64,000 nucleotides of DNA from Silene conica (lineage: Eukaryota > Streptophyta > Magnoliopsida > Caryophyllales > Caryophyllaceae): the NCBI GenBank assembly GCA_029255685.2, contig CM055318.2, positions 14,575,001-14,639,000 of the forward strand, given 5' to 3'. Of the stretch, positions 1 to 11,803 are shown one piece after another. Within the stretch, counting starts at the first letter, position 1, and each line of letters starts with the position of its first letter. The notes below the pieces were generated by a model. It was given only the letters and a program-made list of their open reading frames with translations. It was not told the DNA's origin and ran no database searches. Made by a program: the position numbers and the translations under genes.

Positions 1-1252
1 TGAAAACATGACCGTAAATAGTCTTTAAAGGCGGAGAGAGCAGACAAGTCATTCCCCGAAATGATCAGATCATCGACATAGATAAGGACATGAAGATGCA
101 CAGAATCCCGAACAAACGTGAACAATGAGTAGTCATAATAGCTTTGGGAGAATCCATAATCTTTAAGTGCCACGCCTAATTTAGCAAACCAGCAGCGAGG
201 TGCCTGTTTGAGGCCATATAGGGACTTTCGAAGACGGCAGACAAGATCGGGAACCGAGGACTGGAAACCCGGGGGCAAGCGCATGTAGACCTCCTCATCA
301 AGGTCACCATGAAGAAAAGCATTATGGACATCCATCTGATGGAGATGCCATTTTTTCGAGGCGGCAACAGCAAGAAATGAGCGGACTGTTGTCATTTTAG
401 CAACCGGGGCAAAGGTCTCATCATAATCAACCCCCTCTGTCTGATGATTGCCAAATACAACCAATCGGGCTTTAAGGCGTTCAATGGTGGAATCAGACCT
501 GTATTTAATTTTATAGAGCCATTTGCTCCCGAGTGCTTTCTTGCCAGGGGGAAGAGGTTCCATAGTCCAAGTCCCATTATCAACAAGGGCTTTCATTTCG
601 GACTCCATAGCTTGGCGCCAACCCTTATCATTCACAGCTTCTTTGAAATTTCGGGGCTCCGTGTGAGAGGTAAGGGCGGCCAAATAGGACTGATAAGGAG
701 CAGAAAATTTAGTGCAAGTAAAGTAATGAGCCAAAGGATACGGGGTACCTGAGGGAGACGAAGAGAGGGCGGAGGCAGATGAAGAGCTGTTACTACCCCG
801 TATAGTCTTTTCAACCACATAATCGTTAAGAGCAGTAGACGGGATTTTGAGACGATGACCACGGCCTAGAGGAGCGTGAGCCGTGATTGGTGGGCCGGGG
901 ACACTATTATGAGGAGGGTGGGTGTTGGTATTTGGGCCTGATCTGGTAGAGAGGGAGGGAGTTGGGCCGGCAGAGGGGTCTAGATTAGGAGAAGGAGCTG
1001 GGTCTGGGCCTGTTGTGGTAGATGGGCTATTATATGTGTCAGTGGGATTTGGGCCAGGAGGATAATTTTGGGGATTTTGGTCAGGGGGGTTGTTTGGCTT
1101 ATTTGGGTTGGGGCGATTATTAACATATGGGGGTTTATCGGGGGGGTGGTAATTGGGTTGTTTGACCTATTTGGGTTGGGGCTATTATTAACGTGTGGGG
1201 GTGTATCAGGGGGGTTGGTAATTGGGCTGTTGGGACAGATATCTTCAACGGT

Positions 1253-2971
1253 TCAATCCCAATCAATAGTATACGAATTGTCGGGGTCATTAGGTGTGAC
1301 AGGCTGAGGGGTTTGACCTTCCAAAAAAGGGAACTTGTCTTCATAAAATACAACATCCCGAGACGTAAAGAATTCATTTCGATCAAGGTCATAAAGGTAC
1401 CACCCCTTCTTGCCCGACGGATAGCCCATAAACACGCATTTTCGACCTCTACTCGCAAACTTATCACCTTTGGCCCGTTGATTATGAGCAAAACACAACG
1501 AGCCAAAGACTTTCAAGGATTCAAAAGGAGGGGGACGACCAAAAATTAGTTCATATGGGGTAAGCCCATTCAATAACCGAGATGGAGTACGATTAATAAT
1601 GTGGACTGCAGCTAAAGCACATTCCCCCCAAAATTGAATAGGAAGACCGGATTGAAAGCGTAAGGCCCGGGCAACATTTAATATATGTTGATGTTTACGC
1701 TCGACTCTCCCATTTTGTTGTGGGGTACCGACACAAGAGGATTGAAAAATGATGCCCTCGGTCAAAAAATAATCTTTTAAAGAATTAAATTCAGTCCCGT
1801 TGTCGCTACGGACAATTTTAATGTCGGCATTAAATTGACGATTAATTAGGGCAATAAAAAGCATAAATTTTGCATACACCTCAGTTTTATTTGAAATAAG
1901 ATAGATCCAAACACCGCGTGAGAAGTCATCGACAATGGTCAAGAAATAACGAGCCCCCGACGACACAGAAGAGTCATAAGGCCCCCATAAATCGCAATGA
2001 ACAAGTTCAAACACACACGAGCTTTTATTATTACTTAAGGGAAAAGAACTACGAATATGCTTGGCACGGTGACAAACCTCACACGGTTTAACCAATGAGT
2101 GTGTGGTATTGCGAAAAAAAGGAAGTAAATTAACAGCCTTCTCTGAAGCATGCCCAAGTCGGTTATGCCATAGTCCGAAAGAAGGTGTAGTGGCCACGGA
2201 CCCATTAACGAGATGTACTTCTTGGCGGAGGTAGTAAAGCCCATCATGCCTGTCACCAGCTCCAATCGTCACCCTTGTATCCCGGTCCTGTATAGTACAT
2301 ATGGAAGCATTAGTGATAAATTCGCAGTTTAAAGAGTCACTCAATTGCGATGTAGAAATTAAATTACAACACAATTCGGGTACATATAACACAGGATCAA
2401 GAGAGATATTGGGAGTGAGCACTGCGCATCCGACTTGAGTGGCATGAATTTGCACTCCATTCGGTAATCCAACAACCCGACTAGGAACCTGTCGGATATT
2501 ACATAAGAGAGACAAATTTCCAGTGACATGGTGCGAGCACCCCGAGTCAATAAGCCACTTACCAGAAACCGTGTTAGACGGAGTCCCAAAAACCGAGACA
2601 CCTGGAGTCGTAGTATGAGCCACGGCAGAAACAGAAGTGGGGTCCCCTGTTTGTCTTTTGGAATCTCCTGTAGCGGGAGGAGTTCCTGTTTCGCGGCCAC
2701 GGGAGGTAGAAGACCCACCTGACCCACGGCCCCCGCCTTTTCCGACAGGCCCCCGACCCCCGCCCTTACCAGAACCACCACGGGGAGGCGTCATGCCCTT
2801 CAATTCATACCACCAATCCGGTACTTCACCAATTAAATCAAACCAGAGACTACGATCGTGCCCTTTACGATTGCAATGAGTACAAATTAGTTTTTGTCGT
2901 TCAGAACGAGATAATTGTGACGAGGGGGTGAGGGAAGCACGAGCAGGGGAATTAATTGCGAAACTCGCCAC
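1253..2971 (-). CDS. Copia protease-integrase frame
   Basis: A 572-residue frame. A glycine-rich stretch is followed by the aspartic protease motif WLIDSGCSHH, the integrase zinc-binding motif (HNRLGHAS, then CEVCHRAK), and the integrase core with conserved D, D and E positions (HCDLWGP; RSDNGTEF; QQNGRVERKHQH). The GKKGWYLYD motif of the integrase C-terminal region follows. This domain order is that of Ty1/copia pol. The downstream RT part is recognisable at 1-900 but degraded. Confidence 0.85.
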   Translation of the reverse strand: MASFAINSPARASLTPSSQLSRSERQKLICTHCNRKGHDRSLWFDLIGEVPDWWYELKGMTPPRGGSGKGGGRGPVGKGGGRGSGGSSTSRGRETGTPPATGDSKRQTGDPTSVSAVAHTTTPGVSVFGTPSNTVSGKWLIDSGCSHHVTGNLSLLCNIRQVPSRVVGLPNGVQIHATQVGCAVLTPNISLDPVLYVPELCCNLISTSQLSDSLNCEFITNASICTIQDRDTRVTIGAGDRHDGLYYLRQEVHLVNGSVATTPSFGLWHNRLGHASEKAVNLLPFFRNTTHSLVKPCEVCHRAKHIRSSFPLSNNKSSCVFELVHCDLWGPYDSSVSSGARYFLTIVDDFSRGVWIYLISNKTEVYAKFMLFIALINRQFNADIKIVRSDNGTEFNSLKDYFLTEGIIFQSSCVGTPQQNGRVERKHQHILNVARALRFQSGLPIQFWGECALAAVHIINRTPSRLLNGLTPYELIFGRPPPFESLKVFGSLCFAHNQRAKGDKFASRGRKCVFMGYPSGKKGWYLYDLDRNEFFTSRDVVFYEDKFPFLEGQTPQPVTPNDPDNSYTIDWD

Positions 2972-2972
2972 T

Positions 2973-3659
2973 TCAGTGACGCTCTTCTTGAGATATCATA
3001 TGAAATGCCCGACTAATAGTGGGTAGGGGAGTTTGTGAAATTAAGACGGAGCGGAGGGTGGCGTAGGGACCGGGTAACAAACCCAAGAGGAATTGATGAA
3101 GGCGGTCAGACTCCCTACGTTCTAAATGTAATTTACCCGCTTTACAACGAGTGCAACAACTACATTCAATGATTGGTTCTTGTTTATCGATGTCGTCCCA
3201 TAATTGACATAACTTCCCGTAATAAACAGCGACAGTCATATTATCAGTTTGACGACAGTCACGCAAGGCGGCTTTTATTTGCTGAATACGTGGGCCATCG
3301 ACAACACCAAACCGATCATGTAAATCATCCCACAATAGTTTGGCGTTATCGTATTTTGGTAGTAAAGAGCGTACCTCAGGAGTGATCGTATTGTAGAGCC
3401 ACGAGACAAGCATGGAATGGAGCGTTTCCCAATCGTCCTCCGAGCAGGGAGGCGCGGGTTTGGTGACCGTGCCATTAACGAACACAAATTTTCGACGGGA
3501 TTTTAGCGCTAAACGGACATCGTGTACCCAGGAATCAAAGTTATTTAAGTTTAACCGAATCGACGTAATGGAATCTCCCGGCTTATCTTGAGGGCCGAGA
3601 AAATAAGGGGAAGAGGCATCGAGTTTTTCTGTCGAAACGGAGTTATCGCCGTCAACCAT
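2973..3659 (-). CDS. Copia gag-like frame (partial element)
   Basis: A 228-residue frame with the fold pattern of plant copia gag proteins (UBN2/retrotran_gag): an N-terminal region with LNLNNFDSWVHDVRLAL, a central WLYNTITPEV motif and the HQFLLGLLPG motif near the C-terminus. The capsid-like protein would package element RNA. It abuts the protease-integrase frame on the same strand. It is part of a fossil and is not expected to act for the host. Confidence 0.8.
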   Translation of the reverse strand: MVDGDNSVSTEKLDASSPYFLGPQDKPGDSITSIRLNLNNFDSWVHDVRLALKSRRKFVFVNGTVTKPAPPCSEDDWETLHSMLVSWLYNTITPEVRSLLPKYDNAKLLWDDLHDRFGVVDGPRIQQIKAALRDCRQTDNMTVAVYYGKLCQLWDDIDKQEPIIECSCCTRCKAGKLHLERRESDRLHQFLLGLLPGPYATLRSVLISQTPLPTISRAFHMISQEERH

Positions 3660-3741
3660 GGTGGCTAGGCTAATAGAAGAGGGACGGTTTACAGTGAATA
3701 AAGTAGTATGTTTAATGCAGGAGGTATACTGACTGATACCA

Positions 3742-3897
3742 TGATAAGTGATAGCTTTTAATTGTGTGCCTCTTCCATTTCATGCATATGTTACTTATAA
3801 ACTATTACACTAGGGTTAACATAAGCTAAGCCCACATATGGGCTGGCCTATTAACTTCTCTACAGAAACGAAGAAAAGAAGACGGGTGGCGGGTACA
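3742..3897 (-). repeat. Probable 5' LTR of the partial copia element
   Basis: On the minus strand the segment starts TGTACCCGCC and ends CTTATCA, directly followed by TGGTATCAG, the usual copia primer binding site. It contains a TATA-like stretch (TTATAAG). At 156 bp it is short for a plant copia LTR. The partner LTR and the matching target duplication are outside the window, so the outer boundary is provisional. Confidence 0.5.
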
Positions 3898-6800
3898 GTA
3901 GTCCCTTACAAAATGTTATGCAGGTAGAGGCTGCTACAAAATAGTCCTAGGTAGATAATGACATCCAAGACTTGTGATCCTGCTGAGTTACCTGCAAAGC
4001 AGCATTGTAGTATTTTTAAGATTATTACTGCTTAATACGTTTCCCATGAAATCGATAATGCCAAAATATCGACACTATTAGAAACCTCACCCAATTGGAG
4101 AAACTCATTTCTTATGTTCCACTCGAAATCCCAGTGTTTCCTGTCGTTTTTTAGTGTCCAGTAAGCCCATCCAAATGATGCTTCATTATACACATCTAAC
4201 TGTGCTTTTCCAAAATCCTGGTAATCTTGTTGCGACCCGCTTGTTACATTCCACTCATTCACCCATTCCCCTGATATTAAAACCAACAGATTTATCAACA
4301 CAAATTTAAATATATAATTGAGATGGACGGAACAATTCTTGAATGACACAAAAGAAACCGATAAATTATTACATTTCGTAGCATAAGGTTGTCCTTAAAT
4401 AATTGTTTCCTATCTCATGTTACCTCCAGCTAAGTAATAGTGCATATCCTAATTATATTGTCCTCGTTTACATATAAGCATAGGATAAGTGTATTTCGAC
4501 ACTTTTTTCTTTAACGCTGTATAAGTTAATCAATGAAGACAAATATAATTGAGATGGACGGAACAATTATTTTAAAGTTGATGATATGATTCTTGCTGCC
4601 ATAATATTAAAATAGGATAGGGAATCTAGTTAAGGTTGGAAATGAGTCCATACCAATAAAAACAAGTGGACCATTTGCAGCATTGAGTTGCTGCAGTTGA
4701 GCTTCCCTACTCTTGAATATGTAGTCAATTTCAGCGGCTGAGCTCATATTAACAAACAAGTCACTGAAAAGGTTATAGTAGTGGAGGTCAACCACTACGT
4801 TTGTAGAGCCAATCTCCGCGTTATAGAGTTCAACAGGATCAGCATCGCCGATTCTCTGGCAGATAATCACGTAAACTGTTTCGGAATACTTCCTCACTAT
4901 CTCATATCCTTGTTGGTAATATGAAATCAAGGTATCCAAGGGTACGCCTGGAGCACCTGGTTCATTCAAGAGCTCAACTCCTAGCAAGCCTGGGTGTGTG
5001 GCGTACCTACACACGGAGTTGAGTGAATATGACAAACTCAGCTATAAATTGCACAACAGGCAAACTTTTTAACCATGAAAATACTCTTTATGTAAAATGT
5101 ACGAGGAGTCGAGGACACTCGTTTGGTTGCAGTGAGATAGCAATGCCTTTGCAAATAACAATGGTTCTTTGGTTTCCAAAAGGAAAAATGAAAAAAATGT
5201 ATGCAGCCATTAGATCTTCCCATGAATCTCAATTCCAACATAATAAATATATTTACTCCCAAAGTAATCGGCAGTCCCATTCTCTCATTTCGCACATTAT
5301 CGACCAACCAATTTCAAAAAATAATTCAATGAATTATGAAGTACTGGCAGATTTCTTTTTCTTATCAATTTTACTTCGGGGAAAAAAAGTCGATTCTTAG
5401 GAATTATCACTTCTAATGGAATTTCAATTCCCATATAATGCACGTATTTTATGAGTATCCTAAGTACCTGGAAGCCAAGAAATCAATGACGTGCAATGAC
5501 TTATTGATATACTCTTGTGATGTAGGCCAGTCAATGGAACCATCCCTACTAGCGCTGTGTTCCATTCCATTTTGAGAGCCCGGAGCAGCATGAAGGTCAA
5601 TAATGCACTTTATGTCATATGTTCTGCAACAAAAACATTGTGTGATGTGGATTAGAGTGAAGCATACCTCAAGACTATTAATCGTAATACAATACATGCA
5701 TTGAAGCAAAGACCTACTGGGCCCAGGAAAATGCGTTGTCTAATGCTGCCAATGTCCCCCCAATGAAAGGAGCAGGAGGGTCAGGATCGAATGCAATCCA
5801 CCATCCGACAGGTATCCTCACTGTATTTATCCCGTGTTTGCTGATGAAATAGAAGTCGTCTATGGTAATAAAGCTGTTTCTGTGCTCCTGCACTTCAAGA
5901 AGTAAAAGATGATTTGCATAATGCAATTTATCAGGAATAACAAAAAAATTGCAGGAGATGCCTTTATGTATCAGAGATTCACAGTAAGTGCTTTGTTTTG
6001 GAGAGCTGTAGTTATCAACAGAACCCATCAAATGCCTAGGTCTCTGATTTTGATGAACGAATAACAAGTACAGCATACTAGGATTCAAGCAGATTCACTA
6101 TACCTCAAAAACTTGTTTGGCCTTTGTGTGTTCATATCCATTTGCAAGCTGAAAATCTCCATGAATGTTATTGGCCACAATTGTCATCTCAAAGGTGGCT
6201 GCATTATCATCCCAATCTGGTGTTCCTGGATAGTCTGCTGTTAGCTGATTTTCTGTCATAGCCTAAAATATGAGGCCCAATCACGTGATTTTTCAGTGAC
6301 TCGTATTAGCGACATGCTTAAAATTGGCATAGTGGTGATTTTGCTTAAGATGAGTTCAGCTAAGCCATCAGTCGAATGCCGTACAAGATGACTGAATTTG
6401 TATGCCAACATTCGAAACCATAACATGTTGGAGAATGCTGAGCTATAATATACACCTATCCTTCCAAAATGATTGACCACCTTTTTTGTTATTTTCCCTC
6501 GATAAATAGTTGCTTTTGTACTAAGAAGGCTTAAATGGAACGAGTAGTTATTACACTTGCATTCTCATTTTACCCCGACTAAATCATCATCAATCTCTTT
6601 ACGAGGTAGGGAGTATCTTTAAAGTATATACCTGCAAGTAGGCACCACTCTCAAGTCTGATATGAACCCTGCTGTTATTGCTGAGTTTTTCTATGTAAAA
6701 CGTTTCATTTGTTCCTGGTACTTCAGTGGTTGCCGAGATGACGCATCCTTGGCCTTCACATGTCAAGAATTGCCCTTCTGTGGAGCGTAGTTGGAATTCG

Positions 6801-7859
6801 GTCTCAGATACCCTCCACAACTGCAAGTTATAGAGCACAACAGGTTCAAATTTCTACTGCTTGTTAGTTATTACAAACCTTATTAATTAAGAGAAAAAGA
6901 AGGGCTAGAGCAACCAGAGGTACATCTTGAGTCATATTCTGTCTAGTGAGTGATCTGTCATAATACAGTGACACAAAACATAAGAGCTTAACTTGCGTCG
7001 TGATAGAAATAACGATTCCTGAGAACAGAGAACTTTTCCATCTCCATGTCAAGAATTACAAAAAAGGTCCATAACTCATATTCACATAGATCAGTTGGAT
7101 GTTGTTAGAGTCATAATATAACAGTCCATAGCATATACAGAGAGAATATTTCATGGCCAAAACAAAACATAAAGAATAAAGAATAGAATTCTTTATCTCG
7201 TAATGAGTGGATAAGAGAATCCCCTCACCAATACACCATCAGAGAGAGATTCTGATGAATCACCCATTTCGATGAAGGGGATTACCACCTGTCTGGTGAA
7301 CTCGTCAATCATCCACCAATTCATGAACAAACTACATCCTTTTCTTTTTACTTATGCAAAGTTTTCTTTTACGGCCATCGACATCCTTATCTGAATTCTA
7401 AAGTCAATGAGAAGCATTAATGCTAGGCTAAAGGCGCAACTCCACTCATAAAACATTTTGTACTGGAAAAAAGTGTCAAAACTTGGCAATGAAATCAACT
7501 GTTCAGAAGAATCAAGGCAAAAAGAAAGGAACTTGAAAGCACAATGAAAAGAATTCATTCTCTAACATTACCAAATTTTCAGGACGGTTACAGTTTGCTG
7601 CAAAAGTAGAACTGGAAATTCAGAATCAAACAGGGCAAATTCGAACATAGGTTAACAAAAAGTCAAGATTTTGAAGATAATTGTGCTAAAATAGTACCAG
7701 GCCAATCCAAAAACAAGAAGAAAGAAATGAAGATTTGATGCAGACAGAGAAACAGTTATGGGTGTCGCACCCGAAATGTCTCCCAGGAAGAGGGCACATC
7801 CCTACTAACTGTAACATTTGAACCTCCTCCATTCTCAGCACTAAGACCATCCGCATTGG

Positions 7860-7985
7860 TGAAAAATTCACCAATTTTCACCCTATACTTTTTCACCTTT
7901 TCTCTCTCCAATTCACCATCCACCTCACATTTCCACTCATCACCAAAATTCACCAAAATACTTCAAAAAAAAACCCACATCAACA
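7860..7985. repeat. PIF left subterminal TTCACC/TCACCA repeats
   Basis: Just inside the left inverted repeat the motif TTCACC or TCACCA recurs about eight times in some 120 bp of pyrimidine-rich sequence. Clustered subterminal motifs of this kind are the usual binding sites of the element's own proteins; that role is inferred. Confidence 0.5.
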
Positions 7986-8389
7986 AATACTCAACTTTTT
8001 TTCTCTTTCCTACTTTACTATACCCCACAATATCCACATCAACATTCCACTATCTCATACTTATATTTATTTTTATTTCATTATAATTATTCTTAATCAT
8101 ATATAATTTTGGGTTTTCTAATTTATTATTTTTATTGGTATTATTGTAAATTCGAAATTATCTATTTTTAACGATTCTTTTGCATATAAATTAAGATAAA
8201 TTTGACATTTTTAAAGATAAATATAAGATTAAGATTGCGTGTTAGAGATAAAAATTTTAAAAAATAATTAAAAACAAAAAATAAAAAACAAAAAATAAAA
8301 AAATATTGCATTCATTAATAGTAAACAACTAATAAAAAAATACAATTAAAACATACGACAATTACATTAACTACAAACTAATAACTTAA

Positions 8390-9838
8390 TTAACCAAATT
8401 GTTGCCAAATATGTTCAATTAAGTCTTTTTTAAGAGCTTGATGCCTTCTTGGGTCTTGCATAACATTCCTATTTGCCACAAATTGATGTATATCTTCAAT
8501 ATATCCTGTTTCATATGCGGGAGCATCAACACTAAGTTCTTCGTCTTCGTTGTGATTATCAATGTACTCTTCTATATTGTCATAACCGATGTATGACTCC
8601 CGCTCATCTTCAACAATCATATTATGCAATATGATGCAAGATGTCATTACTTTATGAAGAAATTATTTACTCCAATAACGTGCTGGGTTACGTATAACTG
8701 CAAATCGAGCTTGTAATACGCCAAAAGCACGTTCAACATCCTTTCTAACACTTTCTTGTTTAGTTGCAAATAACCTATCTTTGGGTGTTTGAGGAAGTCT
8801 TACCGATTGAATGAACGTAGCCCATTTTGGGTAAATACCATCCACTAAATAATAGCCACAATCATATTGATTGCCATTTACCATATAATTAACGCGTGGC
8901 ACATACCCGTTTAATAAGGCATCAAAAACTGGAGAACGATGTAAAACATTTAAATCATTTGCCGAACCTGGAGTACCAAAGTAGGAATGCCAAATCCATA
9001 GATCTTGGGAGGCAACAGCTTCCAGAATTACAGTCGGACTGGAATTACGCCCTTGAAAGTGTCCTTGCCAAGCTTTTGGGCAGTTCTTCCATTTCCAATG
9101 CATACAGTCTATGCTCCCCAACATTCCTGGAAAACCTCTATATGCCCCGATTTGAAGTAACCTTTGAGTATCTTCTACAGTTGGAATCCTTAAGTATTCA
9201 TTTCCAAAGTGAGAAATGATTGCATCAGTAAAATATTGGAAACACTCTCGTGCGGTTGATTCACCAACTCTTAAGTACTCGTCGATCCTGTCGGCGGAGT
9301 CTCCATAAGCAAGCATTCTAATTGCCATAGTGCATTTCTGCAACGAAGTGAAACTGTCCCTACCAGTTGCATCGGGGCCATCTTCAAAGTAATCATTAGC
9401 GGCTTTAACACCATTAACCACTCTCATAAACAAATTTCTACGCATCCGAAATCTGCGTCGAAACATCTTATCTGTGTACACTGGGTTAGGAGCGAAGTAG
9501 TCGTTGTATAATCGTTGATGACCGACTTCCCGATTTCTCTCAATATACCTTCTTTTTCGTCGAGGTTGTCTTTGAGGAATTTGAGGTGGTTGATTTTGTG
9601 ATTGTAAAATTTGATTAACTATAATATTTCTTTGATGTCTTATTTCGTCCGAACGTCTATTAAAACGCTCGTCCGAGGAATAATTTGAAGACAAGGAGGA
9701 ATTAAATTCATCAGAATTATCTGGATTTATATTATTAAAATTGTTAGGATCCATAGTAGGATCTACATTATTATAGTTATTTGAATTCATATAATAAAAA
9801 TTATCTAAATTCATATTATTAAAATTATTAGAACTCAT
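8390..9838 (-). CDS. PIF/Harbinger DDE transposase (one in-frame stop)
   Basis: The first 391 codons (8663-9838) hold the catalytic triad: Asp in GSIDCMHWKW, Asp in YYLVDGIYPKW, Glu in DVERAFGVLQARF. The frame continues after one TAA (8663-8665) with FLHKV and then MTSCIILHNMIVEDE, a block conserved at the C-terminus of the family, to 8390. Total about 482 residues, normal for PIF transposases. The N-terminal 60 residues are strikingly rich in Asn, Asp and Met. The stop lies after all catalytic residues; it may be a true lesion, a remnant of an intron, or tolerated. Role: cuts and rejoins the element ends with a TWA target preference, together with the Myb-like partner. Confidence 0.9.
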
Positions 9839-9894
9839 ATTGAAATAATAGTAAGTGTTGAACTATGGTTCTATTTATTGCTGATATTATCCTT

Positions 9895-10090
9895 TTTTAG
9901 CCGTTGGATCGATATCTCGGTTATTTAATCTTGGCCGTTGGATAAGATTGTATAAGGATAAGAGATTGGATAAGGATAAGAGACTGGATAAGGATATCTA
10001 ACCATTTAATCTTGGCCATTGGATAAGATTGTGTGTAAGAGATAAAAATTAAGGATAAGAAACTAGATAAGGATAAAAATAAGTTAATAG
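9895..10090. repeat. GATAAG-rich minisatellite between the two PIF genes
   Basis: The intergenic part of the PIF element contains many GGATAAGA units, with a longer repeated block around TTGGCC(G/A)TTGGATAAGATTGT at 9932 and 10011. It lies just upstream of the transposase start, so it may serve as its promoter region. GATAAG is also the plant I-box core; a regulatory role is only inferred. Confidence 0.5.
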
Positions 10091-10234
10091 ATAAGATTCA
10101 TTCATTAATAGTAACAAATAACAAATAAAAAACTTACAACAATTAAAACATACAACAAGTAAATCATACAACAATAAAAAATAAACTTAACATAACTAAA
10201 ACTGACTCACAAATAAATAAACTATTAAACATAA

Positions 10235-11479
10235 TTAACGACGCTTAAATGATTGTAGCAACTCTTGCTTATAATCTTCAAGTTCGGGGGGTAAATTAGT
10301 CTGCTTAAGTAATTGCTGAAGCGTATTAAAATCACTTTCTTTTTTCATTCTTGCTTCTCTTTCTTTAGTAAACGCAAACCTATCTCGATGTAACTGAATC
10401 CTCGCTTCATCAACTTGCAGCCTACGTTGTTGAATGTCAAGCTCTTTGACGACGTTTATATTAAAAATTTCCAATCTCTTATTAACTTCAGCTTGATTAT
10501 TTGAATCACTTCTAGAAGTACTGTCATCAACCTTCTTCTTCCCTTTATTTTTCTTTGCAGCTTTAACACCTTCGGGTCGTACGGTACCCATACTTTCACC
10601 ATCAAGAGAGATGGGTGTAGAGTACTCCTCACCCTCATTGCGTACTCTTTTCCCACTACTATTACTTCCATCGTTACCAGCAACTCGACTTGGAGTGCTT
10701 TCGTAACTCACATTAGCGTATGGAGCAACACAAATTTTCCATTTTTCAAAATTTTTCATCATGTTCCAAGCATGCTCCAAAGCAAATTTAGTGGGTTTGT
10801 ACAATTCCCTAGCCTCGGCGATTACATCATCTTCACTCATGCCGCTCTTCTTCCTCCTAGTGGCCGCTTCCATGCATGCACTCCATTTCATGACAGATGT
10901 TGAGATTCTTCGAAATCGGCTATCAAGCATAACACGAGTTCGTTTCTTCAAGACACCGGGATTGGCCTGTTGGGCTTCATCGTAAAACGATTTAACCTTA
11001 CTCCAAAGTGTTTCTTTCGCTTGGTCGGTGCCAACTATACTATCTTCTGAAACCCTCATGAATGATGAAATAAGGGCTTCATCTTCTAGTACTTGCCATG
11101 GAGTAGATCTACCGGTATTTGAAGTGGGTGTTCTTTCATTACCAATATCAACTTCCACTTCAATATCATTTGAATTATGGTTACTTGGTGGAGTTTGTGA
11201 GGGATCTATTGTTTGATGAACGGGTTGCATATATGGGAAAAATGAAGTAGCAATAGGCCTGATTGGTTGAGAATAAGTATGGTTAGGATTATAATTAGTA
11301 TAATTATATGAGACTGGATAAGACGGTTGCATTTGATAAGGATCTTGAGAAGGATGATAATTACTATAATTAATATTATGATTCATATAATTCATATTAT
11401 TAGGATTTATTTCATTTCGATTCACATTAGAAGGATTCAAATTATTATTTATATTTGGATTCATATTATTATGATTCAT
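10235..11479 (-). CDS. PIF/Harbinger ORF1, Myb/SANT-like DNA-binding protein
   Basis: An intact 414-residue frame upstream of the transposase on the same strand. About 110 Asn/Met/Tyr/Pro-rich residues come first, then a trihelix/Myb-SANT domain (STPWQVLEDEALISSF ... TLWSKVKSFYDE ... SRFRRISTSVMKW, about 125-205), then a basic Lys-rich patch (KAAKKNKGKKK) and a C-terminal helical region with many charged residues ending LLQSFKRR. In Harbinger elements this protein binds the ends and brings the transposase into the nucleus. The frame shows no break. Confidence 0.85.
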   Translation of the reverse strand: MNHNNMNPNINNNLNPSNVNRNEINPNNMNYMNHNINYSNYHPSQDPYQMQPSYPVSYNYTNYNPNHTYSQPIRPIATSFFPYMQPVHQTIDPSQTPPSNHNSNDIEVEVDIGNERTPTSNTGRSTPWQVLEDEALISSFMRVSEDSIVGTDQAKETLWSKVKSFYDEAQQANPGVLKKRTRVMLDSRFRRISTSVMKWSACMEAATRRKKSGMSEDDVIAEARELYKPTKFALEHAWNMMKNFEKWKICVAPYANVSYESTPSRVAGNDGSNSSGKRVRNEGEEYSTPISLDGESMGTVRPEGVKAAKKNKGKKKVDDSTSRSDSNNQAEVNKRLEIFNINVVKELDIQQRRLQVDEARIQLHRDRFAFTKEREARMKKESDFNTLQQLLKQTNLPPELEDYKQELLQSFKRR

Positions 11480-11705
11480 ATTTGTGTAAATAATTAATAA
11501 TTATATGTAATTTGATAAATAAGTAGAGAGAAAATAGAAGAAGAGGTGTGATGAAATATATTGATATTGGGCTCCTTTTATAGAGGAGGAAAAAATATAA
11601 ATTATGGTTTTTTTTTTAAAAATAAAAAAATAAAAAAGATGCAAAATATAGCCGTTGTTTAATATTCAAGTCAAATGTTACCGTTAATTAAATACGTACA
11701 TAGTT

Positions 11706-11803
11706 TGCTCAACTCAAGTTCACAATTTTGCTCAACTCAAGTTCACATTTTTTAAAAAGCTGCAACTCAAGTTCACTTTTTCTATTTACAACTCAATTTC
11801 ACC
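11706..11803. repeat. PIF right subterminal repeats
   Basis: Three close copies of CAACTCAAGTTCAC and a fourth diverged one (CAACTCAATTTCACC) lie in tandem about 130-225 bp inside the right end of the PIF element. Candidate transposase or ORF1 binding sites. Confidence 0.6.

Larger units (their letters stand above)
1..3897 (-). mobile_element. Ty1/copia LTR retrotransposon, partial (left end outside window)
   Basis: Minus-strand copia element. Reading from its 5' end at the right: a short LTR (about 3742-3897), a primer binding site complementary to initiator tRNA-Met, gag, then protease, integrase and the start of reverse transcriptase, whose YVDD motif lies near 70-95. The order gag-protease-integrase-RT is diagnostic of Ty1/copia. 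The 3' half and second LTR lie outside the window. It is an old, broken copy with several breaks, mainly in the RT half. It sits about 135 bp past the stop codon of the GH5 gene, so it probably landed in or near that gene's 3' UTR. Confidence 0.9.

Noticed and set aside
1068-1549. Plus-strand frames over the left copia element
   Set aside because: They lie opposite the integrase-RT linker of the minus-strand copia pol and show no domain; shadows.
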